This document shows, piece by piece, positions 26,677 to 35,526 of a DNA stretch of 64,000 nucleotides. The DNA comes from Terribacillus sp. FSL K6-0262 (GTDB lineage Bacteria > Bacillota > Bacilli > Bacillales > Amphibacillaceae): assembly GCF_037977385.1 (NCBI RefSeq), contig NZ_CP150277.1, positions 124,001-188,000 of the forward strand, in the 5' to 3' direction. Under the pieces are notes generated by a model, which was not told where the DNA came from, searched no databases, and saw only the letters and a program-made list of their open reading frames with translations. Numbering within the stretch: position 1 is the first letter of the stretch; each line of letters begins with the position of its first letter. The position numbers and the translations under genes were made by a program.

Positions 26677-27555
26677 TTAGCTGTTTGTTAAAATCTGTTT
26701 GATGACGACAGACAAAATATTACCGGCGGTTTTCGGGGCGACAATTCCGGGCAGGCTCAGTGCGTGGATGGCTTGGATGCCTCGTTTTTTCGCATAATGG
26801 AAGTCGACTCCGCCTGGCTTGGAAGCAAGGTCGATGATCAGTGTCTGCGTAGGCAGCTGCTCAATGATCGCTTTCTTCACGACAAGTGCAGGAATGGTAT
26901 TGATCAGGATATCACTATCCTTGACCACTTCCGGCAGAATTTCGAGGAAAAATGCATGCATTCCCATTTCGCTTATCCGGGCAATATCGGCATCATGAAT
27001 CGAACCGACATGGACATCGGCGCCAAGTGCATCGAATTTGCTGGCTACGCTCATGCCGACACGTCCGAAACCAAGCACGACGACCTTGGAGCCGTGGATG
27101 GTGAAATCGGTATGTTTGATAGCTGTCATGATGGCGCCCTCGGCTGTTGGAATCGAGTTATAGATTGCGACATCGTCCCTGTCGAAAAGGGACACAAGAC
27201 GCAAATTCCGCTTTTTGCACAAATCTGTCAGATAGTCATTCGTGATACCTGTGAAAATGACACAATCCCGGGGCAATCGATCCATCCAGCTTTCCGTCAG
27301 CTGAATGTTCTTATCGGAAAAAACTGTTTCAATCTGCCCATCGGGACCTACGCCGGGAATCGGGAGGATGACTGCATTCAGACTCTGTGGGTCAAGATCC
27401 TCCAACTCCCGCTGGATACCGCCGGTGAAGCTTTGACTGATTTGTTCGAAGCCCACTGCAAATACAGATGCATTCGCACTGCATTGCAAGCTGCGAATCA
27501 TCTCCAAGTAGCGGGCGTCACCGCCAAGAACAGCGATAGTCAATTCGGTGGTCAA
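26677..27555 (-). CDS. dpaA: Dipicolinate synthase subunit A
   Basis: 292-residue NAD(P)-binding subunit (SpoVFA). N-terminal IAVLGGDARYLEMI (about 8-21), a central Rossmann motif VVLGFGRVGMSVA (about 158-170), and LIDLASKPGGVDF and PGIVAPKTAG near the C-terminus. A TTG start at 27555 follows GAGGTGAG; no nearby ATG or GTG has a binding site. It heads the dpaA-dpaB-asd-dapG-dapA unit behind a sigma-K promoter. Confidence 0.95.
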   Translation of the reverse strand: MTTELTIAVLGGDARYLEMIRSLQCSANASVFAVGFEQISQSFTGGIQRELEDLDPQSLNAVILPIPGVGPDGQIETVFSDKNIQLTESWMDRLPRDCVIFTGITNDYLTDLCKKRNLRLVSLFDRDDVAIYNSIPTAEGAIMTAIKHTDFTIHGSKVVVLGFGRVGMSVASKFDALGADVHVGSIHDADIARISEMGMHAFFLEILPEVVKDSDILINTIPALVVKKAIIEQLPTQTLIIDLASKPGGVDFHYAKKRGIQAIHALSLPGIVAPKTAGNILSVVIKQILTNS

Positions 27556-27620
27556 ACTCTCACCTCGCTCTGCAGCGTATTTTCATGATTCTTTTTCAAT
27601 GGAGATTGTTGCTTTCGAGT

Positions 27621-27650
27621 TATCATATGAGGAATACCGCGAGGAGTGAT
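27621..27650 (-). promoter_or_regulatory. Sigma-K promoter of dpaA-dpaB
   Basis: CATATGATA at 27629-27621 matches the sigma-K -10 CATANNNTA exactly, and ATCAC at 27650-27646 supplies the AC of the -35 with a 16-bp spacer. Dipicolinate synthase genes are known to be mother-cell, sigma-K-dependent, so motif and gene agree. Confidence 0.75.
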
Positions 27651-27674
27651 TGAATTGGGTCATGATGCAAACAC

Positions 27675-27702
27675 AAAAAAAGCCAGTGCATTGTGCACTG
27701 GC
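27675..27702 (-). terminator. Intrinsic terminator after ymxH
   Basis: GCCAGTGCA (27682-27690) with TGCACTGGC (27694-27702), 3-nt loop, seven-U run on the minus transcript. Confidence 0.93.
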
Positions 27703-27707
27703 AAAAG

Positions 27708-27938
27708 TTACGTCTTTATAAGTATCATATGTTTCCCGACTGTCTGGATTTCCTCCCAGGCAATGCGATTATCACTGCCTTCCTTGCGCAACCCGAACCA
27801 TTTATAATTCGGTATGAGAAATGCATCGATTTTTCCAGTGACTGGATTGAACTCGATATCCGTCTGTCCAAGCACACCCAACCGTTCGCCATTGTTCACA
27901 TCAATGATCTCTTTATCACCTATGTCCTTGAAACGCAA
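27708..27938 (-). CDS. ymxH: YmxH/YlmC-family PRC-barrel protein
   Basis: 76-residue protein (FKDIGDKEIIDVNNGERLGVLG, FNPVTGKIDAFLIP, IAWEEIQTVGKHMILI), a small beta-barrel of the YlmC/YmxH family. In B. subtilis it lies in the same place between mlpA and spoVFA; its relatives are linked to sporulation but no activity is established. TTG start ten bases after AAGGAG, 16 nt downstream of mlpA. Confidence 0.88.
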   Translation of the reverse strand: MRFKDIGDKEIIDVNNGERLGVLGQTDIEFNPVTGKIDAFLIPNYKWFGLRKEGSDNRIAWEEIQTVGKHMILIKT

Positions 27939-27954
27939 AGCAGATCAGCTCCTT

Positions 27955-29169
27955 TTATTTTGGTGCGACAATCGCTGTTGCCGGCTCTTTGCCGAAGATT
28001 TCCTGGATGACGGCGTCCACATCTTCCATTGTCACGCTGTCGATTCTTTCGATCAATTCATTCAAAGAGGGATGCTTGCCAAGCAGCAGTTCATTCCGTC
28101 CATTCCTGCTCATCCTGCTGTTCGTGCTTTCCAAGCCGAGCATATAGTTGCCTTTCAGCTGCTCTTTCGTATTGCGCAGCTCTTTGTCGGTGAGACCATC
28201 AGCCTTCAGTTTCTCCAGCGTCTGGTAAATCGTTTTCTGGAGCTCATCCAGCTGTTCTTTTCCCGTCCCGGCATAAATGGTCAGCATACCGCTATCCATG
28301 TACGTACTATGATAGGAGAACACAGAATAAGCCAAACCTTTTTCCTCCCGGACATCCTGGAACAATCTTGAGCTCATGCTGCCGCCCAAGACATTGTTTA
28401 CGACCATCAGGCTGTAGCTTGCCGGATCATCCAATTTCAACCCTTGATAACCGATTGTCAAATGGGCTTGTTCGGTTTCCTTGGATCGGCTGATTGTATT
28501 CGGCTTGAATGGAGGCACTTCAAGCGCCCGGTGAGCCGATTCAGCTTGAAACGCCCCAAAATGCTCCTCCACATTTTTGATGAATGCATCATCCACATTC
28601 CCCGCTACAGATACTACCATCTTCCCAGGCACGTAGTGTGATTCTTTATAATTCCTTACCGACTCGCTGGTAAAGCTCATCAGCGTGCTTTCTGAACCGA
28701 GAATCGGCAATCCGAGCGGATGCTTGCCATAAGCAGCCTCGGCGAGCCAATCATGGATGATATCATCCGGCGTATCTTCAGCCATCTTGATTTCTTCCAA
28801 GACGACTTTGCGCTCCTTCTCGATCTCTTCCTGCGCGAACTGAGATTCAAAGAACATGTCCGCTAATACTTCCAATGCAAAATCCTTATGTGTATCCAGC
28901 ACTTTTGCGTAATAGCATGTATATTCCTTGGAGGTAAAAGCATTCACCATGCCTCCGATGGCATCGAAGGCCTCGGCTATCTCCTTGGCAGAACGTTTTT
29001 TCGTCCCCTTGAAAAACATATGCTCCAAAAAGTGGGACAATCCATTATTCTTCTCTTCTTCATTCCTTGAACCTGTCAAAATCCAAATGCCAATTGTAAC
29101 GGAACGTACCGATGGCATGTTTTCTACTACGACTCTTAATCCATTCTTGCAAGTATGCTTCTGCAGCAA
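27955..29169 (-). CDS. mlpA: MlpA, M16-family zinc peptidase
   Basis: 404-residue mitochondrial-processing-peptidase-like protease. Zinc motif HFLEH (about 46-50, followed by MFFKGTKKR) and the downstream glutamate in EEIEKERKVVLEEI (about 115-128) are intact. The C-terminal half shows LGGSMSSRLFQDVREEKGLAYSV. The substrate is not known with certainty; the B. subtilis gene (ymxG/mlpA) has been linked to regulation of extracellular protease. A TTG start at 29169 is chosen, eight bases after GGGAGG, because it gives MLQKHTCKNGLR as in relatives; the longer ORF begins inside the ylxY-mlpA junction. Confidence 0.92.
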   Translation of the reverse strand: MLQKHTCKNGLRVVVENMPSVRSVTIGIWILTGSRNEEEKNNGLSHFLEHMFFKGTKKRSAKEIAEAFDAIGGMVNAFTSKEYTCYYAKVLDTHKDFALEVLADMFFESQFAQEEIEKERKVVLEEIKMAEDTPDDIIHDWLAEAAYGKHPLGLPILGSESTLMSFTSESVRNYKESHYVPGKMVVSVAGNVDDAFIKNVEEHFGAFQAESAHRALEVPPFKPNTISRSKETEQAHLTIGYQGLKLDDPASYSLMVVNNVLGGSMSSRLFQDVREEKGLAYSVFSYHSTYMDSGMLTIYAGTGKEQLDELQKTIYQTLEKLKADGLTDKELRNTKEQLKGNYMLGLESTNSRMSRNGRNELLLGKHPSLNELIERIDSVTMEDVDAVIQEIFGKEPATAIVAPK

Positions 29170-29208
29170 ATTCGAATCCTCCCAATCAACGTACATCTTG
29201 CTGTACCA

Positions 29209-30162
29209 TTATCTTCCTTCATTCAATATCGTATCCAAAGTCGATACACTGTACCCCTTATCCTCAATCGCTTTCAGCATATCTCCAAGACCTGCCTCCA
29301 CGACAGGAGTAGGATGCATGAGGATGAAAGCCCCGGGATGCAGTTTTTCGGTCACGCGTTTCATCATAACAGGAACAGTCGGCTTTTGCCAATCAATGGT
29401 ATCGACCGACCAAAGAATCGTTTCCATCTGCTGTTCATCGGCAGCCTGGATGACCCCGTCATTGAAGCTTCCGCTCGGCGGGGCAAAATAGACTGGCTTC
29501 TCACCTGTGATGGCATGGATGATTTCATTTGTCTCACTTATCTGCTCAGCCGATTCGGTTTTGCTCATTTTTTTCATGTCAGGATGGTTGTATGCGTGGT
29601 TCCCGATGACATGTCCTTCTTCCTTGATCATCTCGACAAGCTGATTATGCTCTTTCGCCCATTTCCCTTCGATGAAGAAATTGGCCTTTACATTTGCTTC
29701 TTTCAACGTTTGCAAGATTGCCGGAATATGGTCTTCCCCCCATGAGACATTGATCAATAAGGCGACCTGCTCCTGATCTTCCCTGGCGCGGTATATCGGA
29801 GATGCCGGCAGCTCATCCAGGGTGATTTCCGGCTCGACTTCTTCGATTACAAGCAGCTCGCGATCAAACATACCAGCCTTCTTCATTTTTTCCAAGGAAG
29901 CATCGACATCTACCTTGGTGCCAGCCTTGCCGGGCACCTTCTTCCATATCTTATCGATTCGCGCATTTTCAGCCGGCTTTTCGACTTCCTGGCGTACTGC
30001 TTCTATTTCCTGTCGCAGTTCTTCCTCATCTGCCCGCACTGCTACATCGGAAAAAACCGGATGATGCGCGACAGATGCGGTCTGAAACGGCGTATGACCG
30101 CTATCGATAAGCAGGAATATCAGTGTGATGAATACGATTAGGTGAATGATAATCCGGTGCAT
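29209..30162 (-). CDS. ylxY: YlxY, polysaccharide deacetylase-like membrane protein
   Basis: 317-residue protein with an uncleaved signal/anchor (about 3-20) and a NodB-type domain from about 120. The zinc His pair is present (GNHAYNHPDM), but the TFDD motif that carries the catalytic base is replaced by NVSWGED and the third motif reads FAPPSGSF without the usual Arg. The B. subtilis homologue shows the same kind of change, so the family may bind glycan without ordinary deacetylase chemistry (inference). The ATG at 30162 is used because the ATG at 30168 is only a base or two from GGGAGG. It leads the ylxY-mlpA-ymxH unit after pnp. Confidence 0.9.
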   Translation of the reverse strand: MHRIIIHLIVFITLIFLLIDSGHTPFQTASVAHHPVFSDVAVRADEEELRQEIEAVRQEVEKPAENARIDKIWKKVPGKAGTKVDVDASLEKMKKAGMFDRELLVIEEVEPEITLDELPASPIYRAREDQEQVALLINVSWGEDHIPAILQTLKEANVKANFFIEGKWAKEHNQLVEMIKEEGHVIGNHAYNHPDMKKMSKTESAEQISETNEIIHAITGEKPVYFAPPSGSFNDGVIQAADEQQMETILWSVDTIDWQKPTVPVMMKRVTEKLHPGAFILMHPTPVVEAGLGDMLKAIEDKGYSVSTLDTILNEGR

Positions 30163-30231
30163 TCCCATCCCTCCCTAATCTAGCTTATGAAGGGCTGGGA
30201 CAAGGAAGAACAAGCATGGCATTTTATCCTT

Positions 30232-30262
30232 CAAAAAAAGAAACTGGCTGGACCAGTTTCTT
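30232..30262 (-). terminator. Intrinsic terminator after pnp
   Basis: AAGAAACTGG with CCAGTTTCTT (30238-30247 and 30253-30262), 5-nt loop, followed by a seven-U run on the minus transcript. Confidence 0.92.
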
Positions 30263-30274
30263 CCGTCATGCTTA

Positions 30275-32401
30275 TTATTCAGCAGATTCCTGCTGTTCTT
30301 TTTCCTTTTTGGCTTCGATCAATAATTGTTTATGTGAAAGGTTCACTCGACCTTGACGATCGATTTCCTTGACTTTCACTTTCAGCTTATCGCCGATTTT
30401 GACGACATCTTCCACCTTGCCCACACGCTCTTCAGCAAGTTCTGAGATGTGGACCAAGCCATCTTTTCCTTTGAACAATTCAACAAAGGCACCGAATTTC
30501 TCGATTCGTTTGACTGTACCCTCATACACTTCACCGACTTCGACCTCGCGTACGATGTCGCTGATGATCTGCTTGGCTTGTTCGTTCTTGGCAGAATCAG
30601 TGGAGGAGATGAACACTGTACCGTCTTGTTCGATATCGATTTTGACGCCGGTTTCTTCGATGATTTTATTGATTTGTTTACCGCTTGGTCCGATGACATC
30701 GCGGATTTTATCCGGATTGATTGTCATCGTCAGGATCTTCGGAGCATATGCAGACAGCTCCTGCTTCGGCTCCCTGATCGTGGACATCATATGATCGAGG
30801 ATTTCAAGGCGTCCTTTACGAGCTTGTGTAAGTGCCTCTTCAAGGATTTCCCGGTTCAAGCCTTCGATCTTGATATCCATCTGCAAAGCTGTGACGCCTT
30901 TTTCAGTACCCGCCACTTTGAAGTCCATGTCTCCAAGTGCATCTTCCATGCCTTGGATATCGGTTAGGATCGTATAATCATCACCGGATTTGACAAGGCC
31001 CATGGCAATACCTGCTACCGGCGCTTTGATCGGAACACCAGCATCCATCATGGCCATTGTGCTGGCACAAATACTGGCCTGTGACGTAGAGCCGTTCGAT
31101 TCAAGGATTTCGGACACAAGGCGGATTGTATACGGGAAATCCTTTTCGGAAGGGATGACCTTCTCCAACGCACGCTCCCCGAGGGCCCCATGACCGATTT
31201 CCCGTCGTCCCGGAGCACGGATTGGTCCTGTCTCCCCGACACTGAAATGAGGGAAGTTATAATGATGCATGAAGCGCTTCGTCTCTTCCGTATCCAATCC
31301 ATCGAGGATCTGTACGTCACCAAGTGCGCCCAATGTACAAACACTGAGTGCCTGTGTCTGGCCCCGCGTGAACAGTGCAGAACCGTGCGTACGCGGAAGG
31401 ACGCCGATCCGTGATGACAGCGGACGGATTTCATCCACTCCGCGTCCATCCGGACGGATCTTGTCCTTCGTGATGGCCCGGCGGACTTCTTCCTTCACAA
31501 GCTTGTCAAGGATGCCCTTCACCTGCTTGATGGTATCTTCATCTGCTTCCTGCTCTTCATAGAATGTCACCATCTCGTCCTTGACTTCACTGATTGCCGC
31601 TTCACGTGCTTTCTTCTCATGCACTTCGATTGCTGCTTTCAGCTTATCGTAGCAGCGGTCCTTGACATCTTCCATCAATTCCTTGTCCAAATCGAAGAGC
31701 TGCACTTCCATTTTTTCCTTGCCTACAGCCGCAACAATCTCTTCCTGGAATGCAACGAGTCGCTTGATTTCTTCATGACCGAACATGATTGCTTCCAGCA
31801 TGATGTCCTCCGGCACTTCCTGCGCGCCTGCTTCCACCATGTTGATGGCATCTTTCGTTCCGGCTACGGAAAGATCGATGTCACTTCTCTCTTGCTGTTC
31901 CTTCGTCGGGTTGATGACGAATTCACCGTCGACACGGCCGACCACAACACCCGCTATCGGACCATTGAATGGGATATCGGAAATGCTGATTGCAATGGAA
32001 GAACCGATCATTGCTGCGATTTCGGAAGAATAATCCTGATCCACACTCATGACCATGCTGATCACTTGCACATCGTTCCTGAATCCATCAGGGAATAAAG
32101 GACGGATCGGACGGTCGATCAGACGGGAAGCAAGTACTGCTTTCTCACTCGGACGTCCCTCCCGTTTGATGAATCCCCCTGGGATTTTACCTACTGCATA
32201 TAGTCTTTCTTCGTAGTTAACTGTCAATGGGAAGAATGGTAAGTCCTTCGGTTCCTTGGAACCAGTGACAGTGGATAGTACGGATGTATCGCCGTACTGG
32301 ATGAGGCAAGCGCCGTTCGCTTGCTTGGCAAGTTCCCCGATTTCGACAGTGAAAGTCTGTCCGGAAATCTCAGTGGAGAACACTTGTTTTTGATCTGCCA
32401 T
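30275..32401 (-). CDS. pnp: Polyribonucleotide nucleotidyltransferase (PNPase)
   Basis: 708-residue 3'-to-5' phosphorolytic exoribonuclease. Two RNase PH-like domains ([31 protein letters not shown] at about 78-107; [20 protein letters not shown] stretch near 365-380 and [15 protein letters not shown] near 410), then KH ([20 protein letters not shown], near 560) and S1 ([18 protein letters not shown], near 620) RNA-binding domains. It degrades mRNA fragments made by RNase Y. Start: ATG at 32401 with GAGGGG upstream; longer in-frame ATGs give a non-conserved tail. Confidence 0.96.
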   Translation of the reverse strand: MADQKQVFSTEISGQTFTVEIGELAKQANGACLIQYGDTSVLSTVTGSKEPKDLPFFPLTVNYEERLYAVGKIPGGFIKREGRPSEKAVLASRLIDRPIRPLFPDGFRNDVQVISMVMSVDQDYSSEIAAMIGSSIAISISDIPFNGPIAGVVVGRVDGEFVINPTKEQQERSDIDLSVAGTKDAINMVEAGAQEVPEDIMLEAIMFGHEEIKRLVAFQEEIVAAVGKEKMEVQLFDLDKELMEDVKDRCYDKLKAAIEVHEKKAREAAISEVKDEMVTFYEEQEADEDTIKQVKGILDKLVKEEVRRAITKDKIRPDGRGVDEIRPLSSRIGVLPRTHGSALFTRGQTQALSVCTLGALGDVQILDGLDTEETKRFMHHYNFPHFSVGETGPIRAPGRREIGHGALGERALEKVIPSEKDFPYTIRLVSEILESNGSTSQASICASTMAMMDAGVPIKAPVAGIAMGLVKSGDDYTILTDIQGMEDALGDMDFKVAGTEKGVTALQMDIKIEGLNREILEEALTQARKGRLEILDHMMSTIREPKQELSAYAPKILTMTINPDKIRDVIGPSGKQINKIIEETGVKIDIEQDGTVFISSTDSAKNEQAKQIISDIVREVEVGEVYEGTVKRIEKFGAFVELFKGKDGLVHISELAEERVGKVEDVVKIGDKLKVKVKEIDRQGRVNLSHKQLLIEAKKEKEQQESAE

Positions 32402-32503
32402 GAATAAAGCCCCTCTCATTAATCTTACATTGGATCCTGTCTTTGTATTATGCACTTGTCCAGGTTCCATTTATCACACTATGTAAAATAGGTTTTCTCC
32501 TAT

Positions 32504-32530
32504 AGAAAAAGCGGGAATTATTCCCGCTTT
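32504..32530 (-). terminator. Intrinsic terminator after rpsO
   Basis: AAAGCGGGAA (32508-32517) with TTCCCGCTTT (32521-32530), 3-nt loop, U-run on the minus transcript. No clear pnp promoter could be fixed in 32402-32503. Confidence 0.9.
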
Positions 32531-32539
32531 TAGTCAATC

Positions 32540-32809
32540 TTATCGGCGTAGGCCAAGTTTTTGGATTAGTTCACGGTAACGTGTAACATCTTTTTCGCGA
32601 AGATAGTTCAACAAGTTACGGCGGCGACCAACCATTTTCAATAGGCCACGGCGTGAATGGTGATCTTTTTTGTGTGTACGAAGGTGTTCGTTAAGTGTAG
32701 TGATTTCCTCCGTCAAAACAGCGATCTGCACTTCTGGTGAACCAGTGTCAGTGTCATGTGTTTTGTATTCTGCGATCAGTTGATTCTTGCGCTCTTTAGA
32801 GATTGCCAT
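32540..32809 (-). CDS. rpsO: 30S ribosomal protein S15
   Basis: 89-residue S15, a primary 16S rRNA-binding protein that organises the central domain. Conserved [19 protein letters not shown] (about 18-36) and [16 protein letters not shown] (about 41-56). AGGAGG before the ATG. It is monocistronic, with its own promoter, a structured leader of about 85 nt and a terminator; S15 genes are commonly autoregulated through their leader. Confidence 0.97.
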   Translation of the reverse strand: MAISKERKNQLIAEYKTHDTDTGSPEVQIAVLTEEITTLNEHLRTHKKDHHSRRGLLKMVGRRRNLLNYLREKDVTRYRELIQKLGLRR

Positions 32810-32928
32810 TTGTTATTCCTCCTGAAAATCTGATAGTAACCCCATTCCCCGAGCAATCGCCGGAGTAGCGAATTGCCAAGCGAAGGTTTTCCATAGTCCA
32901 GATTACACTTTTTGCTGACAGAATGCAA
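32810..32928 (-). promoter_or_regulatory. Promoter and structured leader of rpsO
   Basis: TTGCAT (32928-32923) and TAATCT (32905-32900), 17 bp apart. The leader folds a bulged stem from GCGAATTGC (32868-32876) and GCAATCGC (32853-32860), followed by a GGGG-rich segment. Autogenous control by S15 is known for Bacillaceae relatives; that this leader binds S15 is inferred. Confidence 0.55.
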
Positions 32929-32945
32929 GTCTATTGGACAACATT

Positions 32946-33884
32946 CTATGCAAAATATGCGCCGATCTGTTCTTTATCCCGGTCCAGCTGCGCAACAAGT
33001 GCCTCGATTCCGTCGAATTTGACTTCCTCCCGGATGAATTTACACCAGGATACGGTGACATCCTCGCCATAAATCTGTTCATCGAAATCGAGGATATGCA
33101 CCTCCAGGTTCGGAACAACAGCATCTTCCTGGAAGGTCGGTTTGAATCCGAGGTTGGCCATGCCTTTGTAGGTTTTATCATCAATCAATACCTCCACGGC
33201 ATAAACACCCACTTTTGGCAGGAAATAATCCTCGGCGATGCGGATATTCGCTGTCGGGTATCCGATAGTGCGTCCGCGCTGATCACCAGTGATGACCTCT
33301 CCTGTCAATGTCAGCGGATGACCGAGCAGATCGATCGCTGCTTCCACCTCTCCATTTGCAACAAGCTGACGGATTTTCGTGGAGCTGATTTTCTCTTCCC
33401 CACTCTCGACTTTTGCCACCGCTTCATATGAAAACGCATGCTGCTTGGCAGCTTCCCGAAGCGTATCGGCATTCCCCGCACCTTTCTTGCCGTATGTGAA
33501 ATCAAAACCAGATACAAGATGACGCACTGCCAGTCCGTTGATAAAGCGCTCGATGAAGTCGTCCGGACTAAGACCTGCCAGTTCCTTCGTAAAACCGATC
33601 AAATAAAGATAGTCAATTCCCATGCTCTCCAGAATCGCTTCCTTTTCACGGAGCGGTGTCAAATAGTCTTCTCTTGTATCCGCTTTTCCCAATACGACGG
33701 ATGGATGCGGGTGGAAAGTGATGACCGCACTTTTCAGCTCTCTTTCCCCTGCAGCATCAATCGCTCGCTTGATGACCTCCTGATGCCCGCGGTGGATACC
33801 GTCGAAAAAACCGATGGCCGCACTTACAGCAGGCATGTCATCCAGCTTCATTGTTTCTGAATAATGTAGTTTAATCGTTTCCAT
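32946..33884 (-). CDS. ribF: Bifunctional riboflavin kinase/FAD synthetase
   Basis: 312 residues (RibC in B. subtilis). N-terminal FAD synthetase (nucleotidyltransferase) domain with AIGFFDGIHRGHQEVI (about 23-38), FTYGKKGAGN (about 128-137) and SSTKIRQLVANG (about 166-177); C-terminal riboflavin kinase with GDQRGRTIGYPTANI (about 199-213) and MANLGFKPTF. It makes FMN and FAD. It overlaps the end of truB by 14 nt and has AGGAGG inside truB. A longer gap without a clear terminator separates it from rpsO. Confidence 0.95.
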   Translation of the reverse strand: METIKLHYSETMKLDDMPAVSAAIGFFDGIHRGHQEVIKRAIDAAGERELKSAVITFHPHPSVVLGKADTREDYLTPLREKEAILESMGIDYLYLIGFTKELAGLSPDDFIERFINGLAVRHLVSGFDFTYGKKGAGNADTLREAAKQHAFSYEAVAKVESGEEKISSTKIRQLVANGEVEAAIDLLGHPLTLTGEVITGDQRGRTIGYPTANIRIAEDYFLPKVGVYAVEVLIDDKTYKGMANLGFKPTFQEDAVVPNLEVHILDFDEQIYGEDVTVSWCKFIREEVKFDGIEALVAQLDRDKEQIGAYFA

Positions 33885-34791
33885 CTGTGCCTCCTGCTTT
33901 CCCTGATACGAATACTCGTTTTGGCTTCAGTAAATGTGGATAGGCAGGGTGCGTCTCATAAATCCCGAGAAGCTGATCACCTTTTTGTACACGATAGAGA
34001 TCGGCTTCGGACGGCCGTTTGAGTCGCTGACCGTATCTCACTTTTTGTTCAATTACGGCATCTGCCTCGATCAGCGGCATGAATTCTATCGCCTTCGTGA
34101 CCGGCTGCAGCAATCGTTCCATACTGCCTGCTTCCATTGCCTCTTCCATTTTAGCAAAAGTGACCGTATCCTGTGTACGAAATGCTCCTGCCTGAATTCG
34201 TTCCAAGTCGCTCATATGAGCAGGGTATCCAAGCGCTTTGCCTATATCCACACAGAGTGTACGGACATAAGTACCTTTCGAGCAGCTGACGGTGAACCGG
34301 AACACACTTCCATTTTTGCTCACAGACGTTTTGTCCAGGACGATTTCATGTATCGTCACCTGCCTGATGGGACGCTCCACTTCCAGCCCTTTCCGAGCAT
34401 ACTCGTATAATTTCCGTCCCGCGACCTTGACTGCGGAATACATTGGCGGTACCTGTTCGATTTCCCCGGTGAACTGCTGGAGGACCGATTCGATGGTCTC
34501 CAGAGGAATCGGTTCCATGACCTGCTTTTCCTCGATTACAGCACCGCTTTTATCTTCTGTCTCTGTAGCGGTGCCCAGGGTCACTTCTGCAACATAGGTT
34601 TTGGACGTATCGGTCAAATAAGGGACGATCTTCGTTGCTTGGCCGATACAGAGCGGCAAGACACCTTCTACGTCCGGATCCAATGTACCAGTGTGCCCAA
34701 TTTTCTTCGTTTGCAATATTTTGCGCGCCTTGAACACGCAATCGTGGGAAGTCATCCCCTTTGGTTTCCATAATGCAAGGATCCCATCCAA
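33871..34791 (-). CDS. truB: tRNA pseudouridine55 synthase
   Basis: 306-residue TruB, which isomerises U55 in the T-loop of tRNAs. KPKGMTSHDCV (about 8-18) and the catalytic motif KIGHTGTLDPDVEGVLPLCIG (Asp at about 40) are intact; a C-terminal PUA-like region follows. The TTG at 34791 (MDGILALWKPKG) is eight bases after AAAGGGG and matches relatives; a GTG at 34800 would sit on the ribosome binding site. It follows the rbfA terminator, so it depends on read-through or a promoter I did not find. Confidence 0.94.
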   Translation of the reverse strand: MDGILALWKPKGMTSHDCVFKARKILQTKKIGHTGTLDPDVEGVLPLCIGQATKIVPYLTDTSKTYVAEVTLGTATETEDKSGAVIEEKQVMEPIPLETIESVLQQFTGEIEQVPPMYSAVKVAGRKLYEYARKGLEVERPIRQVTIHEIVLDKTSVSKNGSVFRFTVSCSKGTYVRTLCVDIGKALGYPAHMSDLERIQAGAFRTQDTVTFAKMEEAMEAGSMERLLQPVTKAIEFMPLIEADAVIEQKVRYGQRLKRPSEADLYRVQKGDQLLGIYETHPAYPHLLKPKRVFVSGKAGGTDGND

Positions 34792-34814
34792 TGCCAGCAC
34801 CCCTTTGTACTATG

Positions 34815-34856
34815 TAAAAAAGAATCCCTTCCTCCCATGAAGGGCGAAGGGATTCT
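34815..34856 (-). terminator. Intrinsic terminator after rbfA
   Basis: AGAATCCCTTC (34821-34831) with GAAGGGATTCT (34846-34856), 14-nt loop that can pair further, six-U tail on the minus transcript. It closes the rimP-nusA-infB operon. Confidence 0.93.
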
Positions 34857-34866
34857 CCATCGTCTC

Positions 34867-35217
34867 TTATCTATCGGAATCGTTGAGCTCCTTCAAGAGA
34901 TGTTCGATTCGATTACCTTGTTCGACAGCTTCATCGAATTCAAATGCCAGCTCCGGCGTCTTGCGCAAACGGATACGTCTGCCGATTTCCGAGCGGATGA
35001 ATCCTTTCGCTTTCGCCAATCCAAGAAGCGTATTATGCTTTTGCTTCTCTTCGCCCAGGACAGAGATATAAACCTTCGCCTGCTGCAGATCGCCAGTCAC
35101 TTCCACATCAGTCACTGTCACAAAGCCGATTCGCGGATCTTTGATCTTTCTGGATATAATATCGCCAAGCTCTTTTTTCATCTGCTCTGCGACACGATTT
35201 GCTCGTAATTCACTCAT
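34867..35217 (-). CDS. rbfA: 30S ribosome-binding factor A
   Basis: 116-residue KH-fold factor for late maturation of the 30S subunit (16S 5'/3' end processing, cold growth). [21 protein letters not shown] and [24 protein letters not shown] are typical. GAGGTG precedes the ATG, 30 nt after ylxP. Last gene of the nusA-infB operon, where translation initiation, transcription elongation and ribosome assembly factors are grouped. Confidence 0.96.
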   Translation of the reverse strand: MSELRANRVAEQMKKELGDIISRKIKDPRIGFVTVTDVEVTGDLQQAKVYISVLGEEKQKHNTLLGLAKAKGFIRSEIGRRIRLRKTPELAFEFDEAVEQGNRIEHLLKELNDSDR

Positions 35218-35247
35218 ATAATCACCTCATCGTCATTCGGAGGGATG

Positions 35248-35526
35248 CTAAAGCCACTGCTTGTCAGTGGCTGTTCTCTCGATCTCCGGAAAAGAATCAA
35301 TCAAGGCAAGCGCTTGATCCATCACACGTTCAGCCCGGACACGGTCGGGGGATGTCGTCACCAGCTCAAAGCACGTACGCTGCCACAAATCATGGTAGTC
35401 GGCTTCGCTGATGGCAATATTGAACGATCCCCCGATCCTTGTGGAGATCCGTTTGACGACCGAACGCTTATCCTTGAGGGAATGCGCGTCATAGATCATA
35501 CACTCTACAACCGCAGCCAGAATCAT
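35248..35526 (-). CDS. ylxP: YlxP, DUF503 protein
   Basis: 92-residue protein starting [20 protein letters not shown], the hallmark of the DUF503 family. Homologues lie between infB and rbfA in most Firmicutes and have been linked to 30S ribosome assembly. The ATG overlaps the infB stop (ATGA), giving translational coupling; the longer reading would overlap infB by a further 84 nt and is not conserved. Confidence 0.9.
   Translation of the reverse strand: MILAAVVECMIYDAHSLKDKRSVVKRISTRIGGSFNIAISEADYHDLWQRTCFELVTTSPDRVRAERVMDQALALIDSFPEIERTATDKQWL

Noticed and set aside
26764..27588. 274-codon open frame on the plus strand
   Set aside because: Mirror of dpaA; no recognisable domain and no ribosome binding site.
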